In this document: one piece after another, positions 26,322 to 34,364 of the stretch
How positions within the stretch are numbered: the stretch's first letter is position 1
How the letters are laid out: each line of letters starts with the position of its first letter
From: Geitlerinema sp. PCC 7407
Lineage (GTDB): Bacteria; Cyanobacteriota; Cyanobacteriia; PCC-7407
Assembly (NCBI RefSeq): GCF_000317045.1
Contig: NC_019703.1
Location: forward strand, 4,534,934-4,598,933
Length of the DNA: 64,000 nucleotides
Direction: 5' to 3'
Translations under genes and position numbers: made by a program
Notes under the pieces: generated by a model
What the model was told of the DNA's origin: nothing
Seen by the model: only the letters and a program-made list of their open reading frames with translations
The model's database searches: none

Positions 26322-27593
26322 GTGATAGAAACGCCGTCCTCAGCCTCGTCCCCGCAGGCTGCTCTGATGTTGGGCGATCGCCGTCATCAAGATCCGCCGC
26401 AGTTGTGGCCTGTCGTGGTAGCAGGCTCCGTGGTGCTGCACTTGGTGGCGCTGGTGGCGATGCGGTTTTATTCGCTGGAGATGCGCAGTCGCTCAGCCGC
26501 CCTGCCAGAGACACCCATGGCCATCGAGCTGCTGGAGGTGACGCCTGAGGCCGGTGAACCAGTGACCGCTGCACCGCCAGCCGCCGCTCCGAACCCAGAC
26601 ATTTCCAGCGCTGCCCCACCGCCCCAGACCGCCCCCGCAGACACAGCAGCCCCCCAGCCCCTCCTGGGCGACGAGGGAGAAGAGATCGCCCTTCCGTCTG
26701 ACCGGCAGGGGGCGATCGCCCAAGCGCCAGCCCAGCGTCCATCGCCTCCCACACCCGCCCCGACACCAACCCCCCCTCCCCGATCGGAGGCACCGGCCCC
26801 AGCCCCCACACCGACGCCGTCTCCAAGCCCTACCCCCTCGCCAACTCCACCCCCAACGCCCGACCCCCCCAGCCCCACCAATTCCCCCGAAGCCCCACCC
26901 GCTGACGCTCCCACGCCTAGCGATGGGGAAGGAGATCTGCCTAGCAGTGGGGAAACCTCGACAGAAACAGAAACGCCCGCAGACGCTGAGACTCCGGGAG
27001 AGGCCAGCAGCGAGACGCCTCCCGAAAGCGCAGAAGCGCCTGAGCCCGAGCCCACCCAGCCCGAAGAACCACCGGCGCCTGAGCCTGATTTGGGACCTGC
27101 CACTTCGGACACCCGCCTGCCCGATCCGGGCGAGGTGATCGATCCGGGCGACGTCGCCCAGGCCCCACCCGAATCCCAGCCAGAAGTCGACGTAGAAGAA
27201 GAAATCGCTCCCGCGCAGATCTCGGCCACGCTGACGACGATCAGCCAAGTCCCCAGCGGCCCTGGTGGGGTCCAGCGAGACGTCCCGACCGAGCTGCCGG
27301 AGCCCGTGGCCGGCCGCCAGCAGATCTTCACGCTCGATCCGTCTGCCGGGACCTGCGCCCTCACGCCCCAAGTCGTCGGCATGTTCGGCCAGGGTCAGCC
27401 GGTGGGGATGATCGTCACCGTCGACAACCAGAGCGGCCGCGTCCTCACCGAGTACACCCGCATCGCCACCCCCAGCGGCAACGATGCCTATGACCAATTT
27501 GCCGCCTGCATCATCGGCAACTGGGAATTTCGCTCAGCCGCCACTAGTCCCTGGAGCGAGGCCTACGTCGAGGTGGTGGTCGATCGCTCCTAG
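26322..27593 (+). CDS. TonB-like proline-rich envelope protein
   Basis: 423 residues from GTG 26322 with GGGAG 8 bases upstream. A single N-terminal membrane anchor (WPVVVAGSVVLHLVALVAMRF, about 29-49) is followed by about 270 residues of Pro/Ala/Glu/Thr-rich low-complexity sequence, then a globular C-terminus of about 90 residues (VNQSGRV-type core VDNQSGRVLTEY, IIGNWEFRSA, EAYVEVVVD) resembling TonB C-terminal domains. TonB transfers proton-motive energy to outer-membrane transporters. No exbB, exbD or TonB-dependent receptor is nearby, so the partner complex is elsewhere. Confidence 0.78.
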   Translation: MIETPSSASSPQAALMLGDRRHQDPPQLWPVVVAGSVVLHLVALVAMRFYSLEMRSRSAALPETPMAIELLEVTPEAGEPVTAAPPAAAPNPDISSAAPPPQTAPADTAAPQPLLGDEGEEIALPSDRQGAIAQAPAQRPSPPTPAPTPTPPPRSEAPAPAPTPTPSPSPTPSPTPPPTPDPPSPTNSPEAPPADAPTPSDGEGDLPSSGETSTETETPADAETPGEASSETPPESAEAPEPEPTQPEEPPAPEPDLGPATSDTRLPDPGEVIDPGDVAQAPPESQPEVDVEEEIAPAQISATLTTISQVPSGPGGVQRDVPTELPEPVAGRQQIFTLDPSAGTCALTPQVVGMFGQGQPVGMIVTVDNQSGRVLTEYTRIATPSGNDAYDQFAACIIGNWEFRSAATSPWSEAYVEVVVDRS

Positions 27594-27672
27594 CCGAGAG
27601 GTCGTGCATTTGCCCCAGGTATGCTAATCTAGTCGGAGTCGGCGCAAAAACGCCTGTCGTTTCTGTGTCTGT

Positions 27673-27743
<71 letters not shown>

Positions 27744-27762
27744 TTCCAAGCATGAGCACTGC

Positions 27763-27799
27763 AAAAGCCCTGAGAATAAACGTCTCAGGGCTTTTGGCT
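27763..27799 (+). terminator. Intrinsic terminator after tRNA-Gly
   Basis: Perfect 13-bp stem AAAAGCCCTGAGA (27763-27775) / TCTCAGGGCTTTT (27783-27795), loop 7. Suitable for the tRNA and, on the opposite strand, for the convergent gene ending at 27840. Confidence 0.88.
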
Positions 27800-27839
27800 A
27801 TTTCAAGACGATGGGGCGAGTGCCGCGATCGCCCGCCTT

Positions 27840-28346
27840 TTAACGAGCAGAAAGGGGGCTCGTGCGGCGAGGATACTCGATGAGGAGCGGCTCTTCGGGC
27901 ACGAAGGTCTCGCGGTAGGGCGATCGCTGCTTGAGGCCCCGGAAAGAGGCGATCGCCAGCGGGCTGCTCAGGCGCGTGAGGCCTTCGAGCACCCAGTACA
28001 CACCCCAGCCGCGCTCGTTCTCGGTGGATGGGGGCCGCAGGGACGGGATTTCGCGGCGATCGCGGGGTTTTGCGGGATCCAAACAGCGGACGTACAAGCC
28101 TTGCCAGGTGACCGAGGGCGGCGTGATGTGCTCCTCTGGGTCATCTCCGGGCAGCCAGGACGCGTACAGATACACCTGGACTCGCTTCCCGGCCCGCAGT
28201 TGCTCAGCTTCAAAAAAGGTGTCGTAGACCCGACTCCCGAAGGCAACAGGGTCAAGCTGCTCCGCTTGAGCAGACTTTAGGTGGGCCAAGGGAACGGGGG
28301 CAAGGATGGCGAAGGAACGGGTAATAGAGTCCAAGTTGCTGGGCAT
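27840..28346 (-). CDS. Conserved hypothetical cyanobacterial protein
   Basis: 168 residues from ATG 28346; the longer upstream extension is not protein-like. Soluble; contains AHLKSAQAEQLDPVAFGSRVY, FEAEQLRAGKRVQVYLYASWLP, TWQGLYVRCLDP and ERGWGVYWVLEGL, and ends basic. I do not recognise a domain or catalytic motif. Faces the tRNA-Gly gene. Confidence 0.72.
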   Translation of the reverse strand: MPSNLDSITRSFAILAPVPLAHLKSAQAEQLDPVAFGSRVYDTFFEAEQLRAGKRVQVYLYASWLPGDDPEEHITPPSVTWQGLYVRCLDPAKPRDRREIPSLRPPSTENERGWGVYWVLEGLTRLSSPLAIASFRGLKQRSPYRETFVPEEPLLIEYPRRTSPLSAR

Positions 28347-28568
28347 TAAAGTTCGTCGATGTACGCTGCCCTGCAATTTTAGAGGAATCCCTTGCCCAAA
28401 AGGTTGCCTCACTGGCTAAGGAGCGCCGAAAAGGGGCGATCGCCCAAATTTCTCTAGCTTCTGACTAAATCTGACATTTTCTCGTTCCGCAACCAAAAAT
28501 CAGGGAACACTGGTTTAAGCCTTGTTTACCTATTACATCCCAAGCAACATGTTAGGGGGTAGATAGGC

Positions 28569-28811
28569 GTGGCCAGAAAAACAGTTTTTAAGAAGGTAGA
28601 GAAAACAATGACAATTGGATTATTTTTGGTAGCCCTTACCAGCTTGATTTATCTAGTTTCTCGTGGCATTCATGATCAGATGAATGCTGGCAAGAAACTC
28701 AGAAAATCAACTCAAAAACCTCTAATCAGAACCAGCTTCATGGATACCGTTGCTATTTTGATGCTTATATGGAGCGGCTACAATCTGATTGTATTAATTT
28801 TGGTCAGCTAA
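28569..28811 (+). CDS. Small membrane protein, AT-rich gene
   Basis: 80 residues from GTG 28569, with a G-rich stretch about 10 bases upstream. Two hydrophobic segments: MTIGLFLVALTSLIYLVS and TVAILMLIWSGYNLIVLILV, joined by a basic loop (HDQMNAGKKLRKSTQK). Its base composition is much more AT-rich than the average here, which may mean recent acquisition. No family recognised. Confidence 0.65.
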   Translation: MARKTVFKKVEKTMTIGLFLVALTSLIYLVSRGIHDQMNAGKKLRKSTQKPLIRTSFMDTVAILMLIWSGYNLIVLILVS

Positions 28812-28933
28812 TTTATTAAATCTTAGACTGATTTTTTTAATCAAGAAATCAGAGCTAAAACTAGATCGAGAAAATTACAAAACTATTGTTATCAGTCAAA
28901 AGCTCTAGACTTTCTTCAAACTTTTAAAAAATT

Positions 28934-29533
28934 ATGCCCGATTTAATTATTGGCACATTACAAGTTGTTATTTGGGCATGCGGAATCATTGCAAGCCTAT
29001 ATGTCATAGTTCCAGTATTATTGTTTATCTATTTTTTTATTCAAGAACTTCTAGGGAAAGGAAGTAAATCCCCAGAGACAGAATTTTCGGATGATTCCTA
29101 TACTGTTCGCAGGACCACGGTGAACTACAGCAGTCGACCGCTTGCGCGATCGCCCGCTCCGCGGTCTGCCCGCACTGTGCCCGTCCAAACCCCTGCTCGA
29201 AAGCCCGTCACGCACCATCGCTACAGCGCGGCCTCGCCACCGCCGCCGCCACCGATGCCAAAAGTGATTCCCAAGGCGCGATCAAAAGTTCCGAATTCGC
29301 CTCAGGAACTCCTGCAGCGTCAACAGTCGAAAAAAACCAAAACCCGCGTGCCGAAAACAGGCCAAAGGGTGCCGGTAAAACGGGCGCTTTATCGACAGCT
29401 TGTAAACTTGACCAAGGATGAGGCAACGGCGGATCGGCTGCTGACTTTGGCGATCTTGAAATACCCTGAGCGATCGCCCGACTGGTGCTGCGAGAAAGTA
29501 ATTTTTGATCTAGAGCGCGATCGCCGTGCATGA
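28934..29533 (+). CDS. Membrane-anchored protein with cyanobacterial C-terminal module
   Basis: 199 residues. N-terminal anchor VVIWACGIIASLYVIVPVLLFIYFFI, a Pro/Arg/Ser-rich linker (SPPPPPPMPKV), and a C-terminal helical module VKRALYRQLVNLTKDEATAD, RLLTLAILKYPERSPDWCCE, KVIFDLERDR. Similar C-terminal modules occur at the ends of many unrelated cyanobacterial proteins, as I recall. The first 190 bases are AT-rich and the rest matches the genome, so the gene looks like a mosaic. Function unknown. Confidence 0.75.
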   Translation: MPDLIIGTLQVVIWACGIIASLYVIVPVLLFIYFFIQELLGKGSKSPETEFSDDSYTVRRTTVNYSSRPLARSPAPRSARTVPVQTPARKPVTHHRYSAASPPPPPPMPKVIPKARSKVPNSPQELLQRQQSKKTKTRVPKTGQRVPVKRALYRQLVNLTKDEATADRLLTLAILKYPERSPDWCCEKVIFDLERDRRA

Positions 29534-29688
29534 TGAGGCGTCGCTCTCAAGGCTAGGCATTGCAGGTTTTCTAGCGGTTTCCGTAGTTCTCAAGCCCTAG
29601 GTTCGCGTGTTTCTTTGTGTCGTTCGCGATCGCTTTTTGAGCAGATTTGCTAGGGTGTGCTCGCTATTTGAGATGAGACTGGGGTGTT

Positions 29689-30270
29689 ATGTCGATGCGA
29701 TGGCACAGTGCTTGGTCCGCATTGCTAGCTTTGCCTCTGGTGATGGGGGCAGCTCGCGGGGCGATCGCGGCGCCTGATGGCTTCTTTAGCCCTTACATGG
29801 CCCAGATTCAGGAAGGGTTGCCCGCAGGGTTTGTCATGCGGCTGCCCGCCGAAGTGCTGCTGGGCGGCCCGGCCAGCTTTGCCCCGGAGGAAATGACCGT
29901 GCGGATCCTCAGCTCTCAGGCCCCGCCAGATCTGACCGTGGGACTGTTTACCTGTACCAGCGGCCCCATGCCCTGTCTGGTTGGCAGCTTCTCTGCGGAT
30001 CGTCAGGGAGACCCCGACGCCGAGGCAGCCTACCGCCGCCACGTGGCCGCTGCTGCCCCTTTGACCCTGAGCGGCAACATCAAAGGCTATCTGCTCGAAG
30101 GCGGAGGCGATCAGCCATCGCCCTTTTCGTCCCTGATGTGGAAGCAAGACAGCATGATCTACACGGCCAGCTTCCTAGCCAGCGAGCGCCAAAACCTGCT
30201 GCGCATGGCGGTCTCCATGGCCAACAGTCCGCCGATTCGCCCGAGAGCGCGATCGGCTGCGGCCCAGTAG
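29689..30270 (+). CDS. Exported protein of unknown function
   Basis: 193 residues with a good signal peptide (WSALLALPLVMGAARGAIAA, cleavage after AIAA near residue 28). The mature part has GFVMRLPAEVLLGGPASFAP, DLTVGLFTCTSGPMPCLVGSF with two cysteines that could form a disulphide, and LSGNIKGYLLEGGGDQPSPF. No known domain. A hairpin of terminator type follows. Confidence 0.75.
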   Translation: MSMRWHSAWSALLALPLVMGAARGAIAAPDGFFSPYMAQIQEGLPAGFVMRLPAEVLLGGPASFAPEEMTVRILSSQAPPDLTVGLFTCTSGPMPCLVGSFSADRQGDPDAEAAYRRHVAAAAPLTLSGNIKGYLLEGGGDQPSPFSSLMWKQDSMIYTASFLASERQNLLRMAVSMANSPPIRPRARSAAAQ

Positions 30271-30295
30271 GGACTCTCTAGAACCCATGCCCCAT

Positions 30296-30334
30296 GCACC
30301 CCAGAGCGTCAGCACCAGAACGCTTTGGGGGTGC
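30296..30334 (+). terminator. Possible terminator hairpin
   Basis: GCACCCCAGAGCGT (30296-30309) and ACGCTTTGGGGGTGC (30320-30334) pair with one mismatch and one bulge. No clear T-run follows, so confidence is moderate. It separates the exported protein from the convergent CHAT gene. Confidence 0.45.
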
Positions 30335-30360
30335 TCCAGTCATTTCGCCGATCGCTCGGG

Positions 30361-33009
30361 TTAGTCCTTGAGCTGGGCGATCGCCTGCCACTCGCGAATC
30401 ATGGTTTCCGTCCAGAGCCAGTCCTTGGCCAGAGCGTCCGGCTGGAAGCGCACCGGGTCCTCCAACATCACCATCTGATACAGCTTGGCGGCCTTGCTGC
30501 GCAAATTGGCCTGCTGGTCGGGGGACTCATTTTGGGCGGCCTTGGCCAGGGTGAGGGCGAGACCGGCGTAGGCGTTGAGGGTGGCGGGGGAGAGGGTCGC
30601 CGCCTTGTCTCCGGCGGCCCCAGCGGGCGCAGACTCATCTACGGCAAGGGTGGCCAGCCACACATCATTGGCCCGATTGAGGTTGCCTTCGAGGTAGTAG
30701 GCAAAGCCCAGGGCGTTTTGGTAGAGGGGGTTCTCAGCGTCGGCTTTGGCGGCGGTTTCCCAGTAGCGGCGCGCGTCGTCGATGCTGAAGGTTTTGTCGC
30801 CAGACTGGAGAGACTGCCACGCGAGACGCCCCCGCAAGAAGCTCACGCCGGGGTCATCCAAGGTTTGATTGGGGACGGTGGCTAGGGCAGCCTTGGCCTG
30901 GGCAAGGGCTCCCCGGTCGAGGAGGGCCGCCACGGCGGCGTTGCCGCGATCGAGATTGGGCTGGGAGAAGCTTTCGATGGCGATCGCCGTGACCGTGGCG
31001 GTCTCGGCCTGGGCCAGATCCTCGGGGGCAACACTGCTCGTCGAAGCCTGGTCTGTGCGGGCTTCGATACCGGGCGGCAGCTCACCCAGATCGCGGCTCA
31101 GGCGGACATCGCGCACCCACAGCCCCACAGCGGCGATCGCCCCTAGGCCGACGATACTTCCCATGGCGATCAGCACTGCCAAGCGCGATCGGCTGGAGGC
31201 CAACAGTGACGGCTTCGGGGTCGTTTTCTCAGGGGGCACAGGAACGACTGGCAAGGCAGGCGCTGGCTCGGCGGGCGCGGCCGCCACTGCTACAGGCACC
31301 GGCTCGGGCGCTGGTGGCGCAGAACTAGGCGCTTCGGCGGGCGGCTCGGACGTGGTGATCTGGCGAAACAGGTCCGCAACCACGCTGGCATCATTCTCGT
31401 AATCCGCTTCGTTCTGGTCCCAGCCCTCTACATCTCCCGAAAAGCCGCCGAAATCCTCGTATTCTCCAAGATCGTCAACGAATTCACCCAAATCCTCTTC
31501 ATCGAAGTCGCCGTAGTCTTCGGGGTTGTAGTCCTCGGCGTCGTAGTCTTCGGGGCCGTAGATTTCATCGTTGTCTGCCCCTGGCCGCTCCGGGGCCTCT
31601 GCCTCCCAGGGCAAGCTGCTCGAGGGCGATCGCCCGGGGGCTTGATCCGCTTGGGGTTCTGCGGCCTGCTCCGTTTCCGGCTCAGCGTCTTCCACGGCGA
31701 TCGCCCCATTGAGCAGCTCGGCCCCCTCCAGGCGATCGCTCGCCCAGTCGATTTCGCCCGGATCGATGACCGCGTCGCCCTCCTCCACCGGCAAAATCCC
31801 CGTCCAGGGCAGCCAAGGCGCATTGGCCACGTCGGCTAGCCCTTCGCCCTCACTGTCCGGAGGCGCTGGCAGGAGACGCCCATCAAACTCGGGCTGCAAA
31901 TACAGAATGGGCAGTGCCCAGTAGAGCTGCTTGGAGCCATAGGCAGAAATGAGGCCCTGCCGCGCCCGGCTGAGGCTCAGGTCGATGGCGTAGCGCTGCT
32001 TGAGATTGCGATAAAACAGGCGGGTCAGGGTCAGCGCCACCTCATCGGGAATGCGCTCTGCCATGGCCAGCACCGCCGGGACGCCCCGCTGCACCAGGAC
32101 ATCGGCCAGGTTGCGGCTCATGGCCTGATCGATCGCGGCCAGAGGGCTGTGGGCGCCACGACAGGAGTTGAACACGGCCATGCGAATGCCGTTGTTGGCC
32201 AGCAGGCCCGCCAGGTCGTCACCGCTGAGGGTTTCGGTGAGGCCGGTGCGGCCGTTGACCAGGTAGAGGTGCCCGCCGGAGAGACTAAATTCGCTGTGAC
32301 CGGCGTAGTGCAGGACCTGGTAGCGGCCCTGCTCCAGGGCCTGGGTGAGCTGCTCGCGGCCGGGCTGCTCGAGGATCGTCAGCTCGATCTCGGGGCCGCT
32401 GGTTTCGGCGTCTTCCTGGAGCGCTTGCAGCTCAGCCTGGAGCTGCAATGCTTCTTGCTTGAGGGCCAGCCCGACCTGATCGGCGGGGGTGGCGATCGCC
32501 ATCAAAATCTGCAAAGGCCGGTCTGAATCGGGCGCCCAGTTTTGCTGCACCTGGGCCGGGGGCCGCCCGGCGTAGATGGCCCGGTAGCGCGAAAACACCA
32601 CATCCATCCCCGTCGCCAGAGGGCGATTGCCAGCGTAGAGGACCTCCCAGGGCACCGCCCACACCCGGCTGTCCTTGGGGCCGAGGCCTAGGCGCAGACG
32701 CAGGACGGCCTGACGGTGCTGGGCCACGCCCTGGGCGGTCACCCAGCTATCGCGAATGGTGCCCTGGAACAGGGCGTTGTAGAGCTGCTGCCCCAGCTGC
32801 ACCAGATCCGGCGACGCGGGCTCTGTGCTACCCTGCAAGACCCCGGCGATGGGCTCATCCATCAGCCGCCCCGCCAGCCGTAGCCACTGCTCCACGGGCC
32901 ACACAACCTGCTCCTCAGCCAGGGGCACCCCCGGAGCGACCTGCTCCGTGCGCACGAGATATTCGTCCCCACCAATGGGGGTGACAGAAATATGAAATTC
33001 CTGAATCAC
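30361..33009 (-). CDS. CHAT-domain protease-like protein with acidic linker, membrane segment and TPR-like C-terminus
   Basis: 882 residues from GTG 33009, chosen for the AGGAG 11 bases upstream and because VIQEFHISVTPIGGDEYLVR is a natural beginning; the frame extends further up without protein-like sequence. The CHAT (caspase-like) domain has the catalytic pair H238 (HYAGH) and C283 (NSCRGA), so it may be active. Residues about 470-525 are very acidic with EDYDAEDYNPEDYGDFDEED-type repeats. A membrane segment follows at about 607-630 (LAVLIAMGSIVGLGAIAAV). The C-terminus, about 660-870, is helical and TPR-like (NPLYQNALGFAYYLEGNL). Topology would place the protease in the cytoplasm and the repeats outside. 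Confidence 0.86.
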   Translation of the reverse strand: MIQEFHISVTPIGGDEYLVRTEQVAPGVPLAEEQVVWPVEQWLRLAGRLMDEPIAGVLQGSTEPASPDLVQLGQQLYNALFQGTIRDSWVTAQGVAQHRQAVLRLRLGLGPKDSRVWAVPWEVLYAGNRPLATGMDVVFSRYRAIYAGRPPAQVQQNWAPDSDRPLQILMAIATPADQVGLALKQEALQLQAELQALQEDAETSGPEIELTILEQPGREQLTQALEQGRYQVLHYAGHSEFSLSGGHLYLVNGRTGLTETLSGDDLAGLLANNGIRMAVFNSCRGAHSPLAAIDQAMSRNLADVLVQRGVPAVLAMAERIPDEVALTLTRLFYRNLKQRYAIDLSLSRARQGLISAYGSKQLYWALPILYLQPEFDGRLLPAPPDSEGEGLADVANAPWLPWTGILPVEEGDAVIDPGEIDWASDRLEGAELLNGAIAVEDAEPETEQAAEPQADQAPGRSPSSSLPWEAEAPERPGADNDEIYGPEDYDAEDYNPEDYGDFDEEDLGEFVDDLGEYEDFGGFSGDVEGWDQNEADYENDASVVADLFRQITTSEPPAEAPSSAPPAPEPVPVAVAAAPAEPAPALPVVPVPPEKTTPKPSLLASSRSRLAVLIAMGSIVGLGAIAAVGLWVRDVRLSRDLGELPPGIEARTDQASTSSVAPEDLAQAETATVTAIAIESFSQPNLDRGNAAVAALLDRGALAQAKAALATVPNQTLDDPGVSFLRGRLAWQSLQSGDKTFSIDDARRYWETAAKADAENPLYQNALGFAYYLEGNLNRANDVWLATLAVDESAPAGAAGDKAATLSPATLNAYAGLALTLAKAAQNESPDQQANLRSKAAKLYQMVMLEDPVRFQPDALAKDWLWTETMIREWQAIAQLKD

Positions 33010-33429
33010 GGCGTTAGCGCACTCCTGCTGAGGTCCCAAAACGTTACTCCCCCTAGCGTGGTTTTGCGATCGCTCCGAAGGCAAGGGTCGCAAGCGCTGG
33101 CGATCGCCCCTTGCACGGCCCTTTTGAGACGATTGTAGGCTGCCAACTGGCTGAGCGTTTCGCGGAGGACCCATCGAGACTGAGCAAAACGCGATCGCCC
33201 ACCGCAGGACGCTACTCGCAGCCTCTGACTGTGTTTCCCACTGGGGTTCTACCCGATCAGACTGATTTTGGTGAGGAAAAGTTACCGGTTTTTGGCGATT
33301 TTTTGGAGGCGATCGCCCCAAAACTCTCCGGATCTCCTGGGCCTCTCCAGAAAAAAGAAGTGGTAGATGCACCCTGATTAATTTCCCCAGCCCACCCGGA
33401 CTGGGGATTTTTTTTGCTCAGATAATGGC
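33010..33429. other. Region between CHAT and HxlR genes
   Basis: 420 bases. It carries the CHAT promoter. A plus-strand hairpin CCCCAG/CTGGGG (33385-33390, 33401-33406) is followed by a run of eight T, a terminator-like signal, yet no plus-strand gene ends here. A plus-strand reading frame of 88 codons exists but has no ribosome site and no protein-like features. Confidence 0.5.
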
Positions 33430-33822
33430 TCACCCAACCGAGTCCTGAGTTTCGCTGTCGAGGCGCTTGAGCTGAGCGTAGGTGACGCCCCAGTCATGCA
33501 TCGCTTGCAGCAGGGGCCGCAGGGTTTCTCCCAGGGGCGTCAGGGAATATTCGACCTTGGGCGGCACCTGGGGATAGATTTCGCGGTGGATGATGCCGTC
33601 AGCTTCCATCTCTCGCAGCTGCTGGGTCAGCATTTTTTGGGTGATGCCGGGGAGCGATCGCTGGAGTTCGTTAAAGCGCCTCACGCCGGTCAGCAGCTCC
33701 CGAATAATCAACACTTTCCAGCGCCCGCCCAAAATATCGAGGGTGGTTTCGACCGCGCAGCTCAAGAGCGTGTGGCCCTCAGCCGACAAATCCAGCATGG
33801 ACGGAGAATCGGGAGAATGCAT
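33430..33822 (-). CDS. HxlR-family transcriptional regulator
   Basis: 130 residues; winged helix-turn-helix. Diagnostic sequence: CAVETTLDILGGRWKVLIIR, ELLTGVRRFNELQRSLPGIT, QKMLTQQLREMEADGIIHRE and VEYSLTPLGETLRPLL. The conserved N-terminal Cys (C22) lies where several family members sense electrophiles, quinones or oxidants. It is divergent from the dual-CDGSH gene and pirin, the likely targets; see the operator candidate at 33904. Confidence 0.93.
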   Translation of the reverse strand: MHSPDSPSMLDLSAEGHTLLSCAVETTLDILGGRWKVLIIRELLTGVRRFNELQRSLPGITQKMLTQQLREMEADGIIHREIYPQVPPKVEYSLTPLGETLRPLLQAMHDWGVTYAQLKRLDSETQDSVG

Positions 33823-33903
33823 GGCGATGGCGTCGTAATTTGCAGCCGTTACTGATTAATAATCTAGTCAATTCAAAAACTTGTGAAGCTCTCAATCGGG
33901 GGA

Positions 33904-33943
33904 TAGTTACTTTTTGGAAACTACCTTACTAAAAAGTGCATAC
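33904..33943. promoter_or_regulatory. Candidate HxlR operator
   Basis: TAGTT (33904-33908) and AACTA (33919-33923) form one dyad. TTACT recurs at 33907 and 33926, 19 bases apart. ACTTTTT (33909-33915) is complementary to AAAAAGT (33931-33937). The site lies 82-118 bases upstream of HxlR and about 120 upstream of the CDGSH gene. TTAC-type dyads upstream of redox genes are usual for this regulator family. Confidence 0.5.
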
Positions 33944-34059
33944 TTCTCAAGAACTGACGTTTTTCTTAGAATTGAAATCAGCAAGAACAAAGCGAGAATC
34001 AAATACAAAAAAATTGATTTCACGCTTCAAAACTCCCGCGATTTCATCATCAAATTATC

Positions 34060-34296
34060 ATGTCCAACGCCAATATCGCCGACACCAAGCCCGCTGTTCT
34101 AAAAGTCGAGCCTGGAACCTACTACTATTGCAGCTGCGGGCTTTCCAGCAATCAGCCGTTCTGCAATGGCGCTCACAAAGGCAGTGATTTCACGCCGATC
34201 AAGGTGGAAATCGAGGAGGCCAAAACCGTGGCTTTCTGCAACTGCAAGCAGAGCCAAAATGGCGCTTTTTGTGATGGCAGCCACACCAAGCTTTAG
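34060..34296 (+). CDS. Dual CDGSH iron-sulfur protein
   Basis: 78 residues with two CDGSH-type 2Fe-2S sites: YYCSCGLSSNQPFCNGAHKG (a variant, CNGAH in place of CDGSH) and FCNCKQSQNGAFCDGSHTKL (canonical). Each has the 3Cys-1His ligand pattern. Such small proteins hold redox-active, labile clusters and are thought to act in redox or cluster transfer. Divergent from HxlR and followed by a pirin gene 68 bases later. Confidence 0.95.
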   Translation: MSNANIADTKPAVLKVEPGTYYYCSCGLSSNQPFCNGAHKGSDFTPIKVEIEEAKTVAFCNCKQSQNGAFCDGSHTKL

Positions 34297-34364
34297 GACC
34301 TGATTTTCGTTTATTCTGAGGGCGATCGCCCTGCACCCATCCACGTTTTGGACCGGAGGCTTCT

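Noticed and set aside
26468-27497. Gly/Ser- and Gly/Arg-rich frames on the minus strand
   Set aside because: Antisense to the proline-rich TonB-like gene; the repetitive Gly content is a mirror of CC-rich codons.
33111-33377. 88-codon plus-strand frame before the HxlR terminator-like hairpin
   Set aside because: TTG start without ribosome site and low similarity to any pattern I know; kept only as a note in the regional entry.
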